Source: Rhodopseudomonas palustris
Lineage (GTDB): Bacteria > Pseudomonadota > Alphaproteobacteria > Rhizobiales > Xanthobacteraceae
Assembly (NCBI RefSeq): GCF_003031265.1
Contig: NZ_CP019966.1
Span: 620,001-684,000 of the forward strand
Length of the DNA: 64,000 bases
Reading direction: 5' to 3'
The translations under genes were made by a program, and so were the position numbers. A model generated the notes under the pieces. That model was not told the origin of the DNA, made no database searches, and saw only the letters and a program-made list of their open reading frames with translations. Positions 60,277 through 64,000 of the stretch are shown here, piece after piece. Positions within the stretch are counted from its first letter, which is position 1. Every line of letters begins with the position of its first letter.

Positions 60277-60297
60277 CGATCTGAAAGGAAACCGATC

Positions 60298-60618
60298 ATG
60301 GCTGACTTTCTCGGCATGATGAAACAGGCTGCCCAGCTGCAGTCGAAGATGAAGGCGATGCAGGCCGAGCTCGACCAGATCGAGGTCGAGGGCCTGTCGG
60401 GCGGCGGCCTCGTCAAGGTACGGATGAGCGCCAAGATGGAGGTGCGTGGCATCTCGATCGATCCGTCGCTGATCAAGCCCGAGGAGCGCGAAGTGCTCGA
60501 AGATCTGCTGGTGGCGGCGCATGGCGACGCCCATCGCAAGGCGGAAGCCGCGATGCAGGAGAAGATGCAGGCGCTGACCGGCGGCCTCGGCCTGCCGCCC
60601 GGGCTCGGCCTGGGCTAG
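60298..60618 (+). CDS. YbaB/EbfC family nucleoid-associated protein
   Basis: The product is 106 aa. [20 protein letters not shown] and the later [20 protein letters not shown] match YbaB/EbfC, a small dimeric DNA-binding protein. It lies 21 nt after dnaX and upstream of recR, the conserved order in many bacteria, suggesting a shared role in DNA repair or nucleoid structure. Confidence 0.95.
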   Translation: MADFLGMMKQAAQLQSKMKAMQAELDQIEVEGLSGGGLVKVRMSAKMEVRGISIDPSLIKPEEREVLEDLLVAAHGDAHRKAEAAMQEKMQALTGGLGLPPGLGLG

Positions 60619-60721
60619 TCTTTCTCGCCTTTCGATTCGCGCCTTAGACGCCCGTCTCGGCAATGAGAGTGGCGAAGCGTTGCGTCGTCGCGTCTGATCA
60701 ACCCACGGAGACGGAGTCCCG

Positions 60722-61324
60722 ATGGCCGGTGCCGCAGGCCCCGAGATCGAACGTCTGATCCAGTTGCTGGCGCGGCTGCCCGGATTGGGACCGCGCTCGG
60801 CGCGGCGCGCCGCGCTGCATCTGATCAAGAAGCGCGACGCGCTGATGGCGCCGCTCGCCTCGGCCTTGCAGGTCGCGATCGACAAGATCGAAGTCTGCAG
60901 CACCTGCGGCAACATCGACTCGCAGAACCCGTGCACGGTGTGTACCGATCCCCGCCGCGACTCCTCGATCATCGTGGTGGTGGCCGACGTTGCGGATTTG
61001 TGGGCGCTCGAACGCGCCTCTGCCACAAACGGCCGGTACCACGTTCTGGGGGCCACGCTCTCGCCGCTCGACGGCGTCGGTCCCGAGGATCTGACGATCG
61101 ATGCGTTGGTGAAGCGGGCGCATGATCCCGGCGTCGCCGAGATCATTTTGGCGCTCAACGCCACCGTCGATGGCCAGACCACCGCACATTACGTCACCGA
61201 CCTCTTGCAGGACGCCAACGTCAAGGTGACCCGGCTCGCCCACGGCGTGCCGGTCGGTGGCGAACTCGACTATCTCGACGAAGGGACGCTGTCGGCGGCG
61301 ATGCGACAGCGCACTTTGTTCTGA
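60722..61324 (+). CDS. recR: Recombination mediator protein RecR
   Basis: The product is 200 aa. The helix-hairpin-helix is [20 protein letters not shown]. The four-cysteine zinc finger is [16 protein letters not shown]. The Toprim domain includes [18 protein letters not shown] and the C-terminal [19 protein letters not shown]. RecR acts with RecO and RecF to load RecA at gaps. It is the third gene of the dnaX group. Confidence 0.97.
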   Translation: MAGAAGPEIERLIQLLARLPGLGPRSARRAALHLIKKRDALMAPLASALQVAIDKIEVCSTCGNIDSQNPCTVCTDPRRDSSIIVVVADVADLWALERASATNGRYHVLGATLSPLDGVGPEDLTIDALVKRAHDPGVAEIILALNATVDGQTTAHYVTDLLQDANVKVTRLAHGVPVGGELDYLDEGTLSAAMRQRTLF

Positions 61325-61343
61325 CCCAACCGGATTGGACCTG

Positions 61344-61772
61344 ATGACTCAGCCACGCTTCACGCTCCCGACGATTGCCGCGCTTGCCCTGACGCTCGTT
61401 GCCTCCGGGGTGTCCGCGCAAGATGCGCAGCAGGGCGGGACGCAGGCGGCGTTGCCGAAGCCGACCGCGCTTCGCGTCGGCGATGTGCTCAGCGGTGAGC
61501 TGAATGCGCTGAAGACCCGGGCCAAGGGCAAGAACGGGCCGGTGTATCAGCTCGTCAGCGAGCCGCGTCGGCTGCCGGCGCCAGCAGGCCTGTGCAATCT
61601 CGAGAACGGGCCGGAGACCTTCCAGATCGTGCCGGCCGACGAAGCGCAGGCGTCGCAGCTCAAGACCCATCGCGGCAAGCAGGTTGCGCTGAAGATCGAG
61701 TCGGTCAGTTGCGCCAACGAGCCCGGCCAGATGAGCGAAGCCGTGGTGACCAAGTGGAGCCTGCTGAAGTAA
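61344..61772 (+). CDS. Exported hypothetical protein
   Basis: The ATG at 61344 gives 142 aa with a signal peptide (FTLPTIAALALTLVASGVSA). The mature part contains LRVGDVLSGELNALKTRAKG, then VYQLVSEPRRLPAPAGLCNL and ENGPETFQIVPADEAQASQL, with two cysteines that could pair. I do not recognise a family; the pattern may be conserved in Bradyrhizobium relatives. It lies 19 nt after recR and may be read through from it. Confidence 0.65.
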   Translation: MTQPRFTLPTIAALALTLVASGVSAQDAQQGGTQAALPKPTALRVGDVLSGELNALKTRAKGKNGPVYQLVSEPRRLPAPAGLCNLENGPETFQIVPADEAQASQLKTHRGKQVALKIESVSCANEPGQMSEAVVTKWSLLK

Positions 61773-61788
61773 TCGGCGGGACGATCCG

Positions 61789-63165
61789 TCAGACCTTCAC
61801 CGGACCGAGCGCCGCGAAATGCCCGCGGCGCTGCAGCCACGCCAGCAGCAACAGGCTCGGGATCGCGACCACGACACAGATCGCGAAGAACGCCGGCCAT
61901 CCGGTCGCCTTGGCCACATACCCGGCACCCGACGACAAATAAGTCCGCCCGACCGCAGCGAGCGCGGTCAGCAGGGCGTATTGGGTGGCGGTGTGCAGCG
62001 GATTCTTACACAGCGCCGACAGATACGCGACGAAGATCACCGTGCCGATCGCGCTGGTGAAGTTCTCGGCGCTGATCGCCAGCGCCAGCGCCCATTGATC
62101 GACGCCGACCACGGCGAGCCACGAGAACGACAGGTTGGCGACCGCCTGCAGCAGGCCGCCGATCCACAGGCTGGCGGCCAGCGAATAACGCCGCGCCACG
62201 AAGCCGCCCGCAAAGCCGCCGATCAGCGTTGCGGCGAGTCCAACGCCTTTGACGATCGCCGCATAGTCGTTGCGGGTGAAGCCGAGGTCGATCACGAAAG
62301 GCGCCGTCATGGTGCCGGAGAACGCGTCGGTGAATTTGAACAGCACCACGAAAGCCAGCGCCGCGAATGCATCCTTGCGGCCGAGGAATTCGGAGAATGC
62401 GCCGATCGCCGCCTGGGTGACGCGGCGGAATGCGCTCTCGCCGCTGGTTGCAGCTTCGGCTCGCGCCGACTGCTCCGGCTCGGTGGCGAGCAGCGCCGTG
62501 ACGGTGCCGATCAGCACCATCGCGGCCATCGTCACATAGCCCCACATCCAGGATTCCAGCCGGGTCCGCCCGGTGGATTCGTAGGCGCTGACCAGAAACA
62601 GCGCGCCGGCGGTCGAGACCAGCATGCCGATGCGATACGCCGCCACATAGGCGGCCATGCCGGCGGCCTGTTCTTGTTCCGGCAGGCTTTCGACCCTGAA
62701 GGCATCGACCACGATGTCCTGGGTGGCCGACGTGGTGGCAACCAGCAGCGCACCGATCGCGACGTAGAGCGGCGACTTCGCCGGGTCCGCGAATGCTAGC
62801 ACCAGGATGGCGGCGATCAGCAGCAGCTGGGCGAACACCAGCCAGCCGCGGCGCCGGCCGAACGTCCGGGTGAACAGCGGCACGTGCAGCGCGTCGACCA
62901 GCGGAGCCCAGATGAATTTCAGCGTGTAGGGTGTGCCGACCAGTGCGAACAGCCCGATGGTGCCGAGATCGACGCCGGATTCGCGCATCCACACCAGCAG
63001 CGTCGAACCGGACAGCGCCAGCGGCAGGCCGGAGGAGAAGCCGAGAAACAGCACCACCAGCACCCGCGGCTGCAGATACACCGCCATCGCCTCGCGCCAG
63101 CTCGGCTTGGTGACGGCTACTTGCGACGGCGCCTCGGGATTCGACGCGGGATCGGGAGCATTCAT
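61789..63165 (-). CDS. ampG: AmpG-type MFS permease
   Basis: The ATG at 63165 gives 458 aa with about 12 hydrophobic segments. LVVLFLGFSSGLPLALSGST at the N-terminus and LKFIWAPLVDALHVPLFTRT, FGRRRGW, then ATSATQDIVVDAFRVESLP are the AmpG family signature. AmpG imports anhydro-muropeptides for peptidoglycan recycling and can influence beta-lactamase induction. No ampD, nagZ or ampR is adjacent. The stops of this gene and the exported protein gene are 16 nt apart. Confidence 0.92.
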   Translation of the reverse strand: MNAPDPASNPEAPSQVAVTKPSWREAMAVYLQPRVLVVLFLGFSSGLPLALSGSTLLVWMRESGVDLGTIGLFALVGTPYTLKFIWAPLVDALHVPLFTRTFGRRRGWLVFAQLLLIAAILVLAFADPAKSPLYVAIGALLVATTSATQDIVVDAFRVESLPEQEQAAGMAAYVAAYRIGMLVSTAGALFLVSAYESTGRTRLESWMWGYVTMAAMVLIGTVTALLATEPEQSARAEAATSGESAFRRVTQAAIGAFSEFLGRKDAFAALAFVVLFKFTDAFSGTMTAPFVIDLGFTRNDYAAIVKGVGLAATLIGGFAGGFVARRYSLAASLWIGGLLQAVANLSFSWLAVVGVDQWALALAISAENFTSAIGTVIFVAYLSALCKNPLHTATQYALLTALAAVGRTYLSSGAGYVAKATGWPAFFAICVVVAIPSLLLLAWLQRRGHFAALGPVKV

Positions 63166-63208
63166 GTGTGGTTGGTAGCAGATTCGACGGAAGCCGGGCA
63201 TCAAAGTC

Positions 63209-63345
63209 CGTCATCGCCCGGCTTGTCCGGGCGAACCAGTACTCACCATGATTTGTGTGAAGCACGAGGCCATGCTGGACAATGCCGCCGCTGAGCCACG
63301 AAGGCTCTGGGATACTGGGTCGCCCGCTTTTGCGGGCGATGACGG
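63209..63345. repeat. Intergenic inverted repeat (CGTCATCGCCCG type)
   Basis: The left arm CCGTCATCGCCCGGC and the right arm GCGGGCGATGACGG share an inverted CGTCATCGCCCG core, about 110 nt apart. Each also forms a local hairpin: GCCCGG with CCGGGC on the left, and CGCCCGC-TTTT-GCGGGCG on the right. It sits between two minus-strand genes. Confidence 0.75.
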
Positions 63346-63364
63346 CGGGTTGCGTGGCGCGGCC

Positions 63365-64000
63365 TCAGCTCGGCGCGACTTCGTCAATCTTGAAGGCGCG
63401 CGAGGCGAACAGATCGGCGCGGTCGGGTGCCAACGAAGCTTCGGGGGCAGGGGTCGATGCGGACTCGGCGGCCGAGTCGCTGAAGTCGAGCTCCTCGATC
63501 CGAGCGGCGCGGCGCTCGATCTTGTCGGCGGAGATCAGGATCTGGCGGACGTCGTCGGTGACTTGGCCGAAATGGGTCTGCAGTTTGGTGACGCGCTCGC
63601 GCAAGCGCGCCAGATCGTCACCGAGACTGAGCACCTCGGTGCGGATCTGATCGGCGGCGTCGCGCATCCGTGCGTCTTTGAGGATCTGCTGCATCACCTG
63701 GATCGCCAGCATCAGCAGCGACGGCGACACCAGCACGACGCGGGCCCGGTAGGCCTTCTGGATCACGTCGTCGAAGCCGTCGTGGATCTCCGCATAGACC
63801 GACTCCGACGGCACGAACATCAGCGCGGTGTCCTGGGTCTCGCCCGGGATCAGGTATTTGGACGCGATGTCGTCGACATGGCGCATCACGTCGGTGCGCA
63901 GCCGCTGCGCGGCGGCCTTCTTGGCTTCTTCGGTGGTCGCCTCGCGCAGCGCCGTCACCGCTTCCAGCGGAAACTTGGCGTCGATGCACAGCGGCCGCTG
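63365..64000 (-). CDS. rmuC: RmuC DNA recombination protein, 5' end beyond window
   Basis: The reading frame is open to position 64000, so the N-terminal part is missing. The visible 211 residues begin QRPLCIDAKFPLEAVTAL and include GETQDTALMFVPSESVYAEI and RARVVLVSPSLLMLAIQVMQ, which are the core RmuC motifs (D-x-KFPLE; MF-P-E-x-VY; PSxL). The C-terminus has a coiled segment (LSLGDDLARLRERVTKLQTH) and an Asp/Ser/Ala-rich tail. RmuC limits rearrangement at inverted repeats and has a nuclease-like fold. Confidence 0.93.
   Translation of the reverse strand, partial: QRPLCIDAKFPLEAVTALREATTEEAKKAAAQRLRTDVMRHVDDIASKYLIPGETQDTALMFVPSESVYAEIHDGFDDVIQKAYRARVVLVSPSLLMLAIQVMQQILKDARMRDAADQIRTEVLSLGDDLARLRERVTKLQTHFGQVTDDVRQILISADKIERRAARIEELDFSDSAAESASTPAPEASLAPDRADLFASRAFKIDEVAPS

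Noticed and set aside
1-64000. tRNA, rRNA, insertion sequences, prophage, toxin-antitoxin or defence islands
   Set aside because: I looked for tRNA T-arm sequences, transposase or integrase motifs and typical defence genes and found none. The only stable RNA recognised is the SRP RNA.

Overview
The window reads as ordinary, gene-dense chromosome of a high-GC alphaproteobacterium of the order Rhizobiales (Hyphomicrobiales). The Bradyrhizobium/Rhodopseudomonas family fits best, and Rhodopseudomonas palustris is my best guess. The basis is gene content and order: RegB/RegA redox sensing, lysC-ptsP-prfA-prmC, an SRP RNA followed by dnaX-ybaB-recR, MmcB, DUF1178, DUF1236, DUF4167, intracellular PhaZ, and several palindromic intergenic repeats of a kind common in that family. 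The species is an inference from memory, not a database match. I see no prophage, insertion sequence, CRISPR array, tRNA, rRNA or origin.

Layout. 1-9.4 kb: a partial MmgE/PrpD gene, a FUSC membrane protein, DUF2269, a Gly/Met/Ser-rich small exported protein with a possible general-stress promoter, a PHB-depolymerase-type esterase, a DUF1236-like exported protein, an AraC regulator, a metallo-beta-lactamase-fold hydrolase, an exported von Willebrand protein and MmcB. 9.5-14.7 kb: the RegA/RegB two-component pair, divergent from an ABC exporter, then intracellular PHB depolymerase PhaZ. 15-24.4 kb: an M48/YgjP-like metalloprotease, a class A penicillin-binding protein, small conserved proteins, an orphan amino-acid-type binding protein, DUF1304, DUF1330 and a large hybrid histidine kinase. 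24.5-33 kb: Tex, then a four-gene minus-strand run (TetR, amino acid permease, SDR, ChrA) divergent from an AidB-like flavoprotein. 33-45.2 kb: S41 protease, glnD, argJ with an exported protein and mutT, a methyltransferase, comF, grxC-nitrilase-DUF1178, and two EamA transporters meeting tail to tail.

45.3-55.5 kb: ubiG divergent from lysC, then ptsP, prfA-prmC, DUF4167, a methyltransferase, gloB and a DUF985 cupin. 55.6-64 kb: a HIT-nudC-pfkB operon, the 4.5S SRP RNA, dnaX-ybaB-recR, an exported protein, an AmpG-type permease and a partial rmuC.

Recurring themes are nitrogen and redox control (GlnD, PtsP, RegBA), carbon storage (PhaZ plus a second PHB-type esterase), envelope maintenance (PBP1A, AmpG, S41 protease) and nucleic-acid repair (MmcB, AidB homolog, MutT, RecR, RmuC). 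Many neighbours are coupled by 4-nt ATGA or GTGA overlaps. No obviously new multi-gene system is visible. The most interesting points are an in-frame internal start with a strong ribosome binding site in lysC, the AidB/ChrA divergent locus, the small exported Gly/Met/Ser-rich protein, a DnaX with an altered zinc module, a perfect 39-bp inverted repeat, and two long non-coding stretches.
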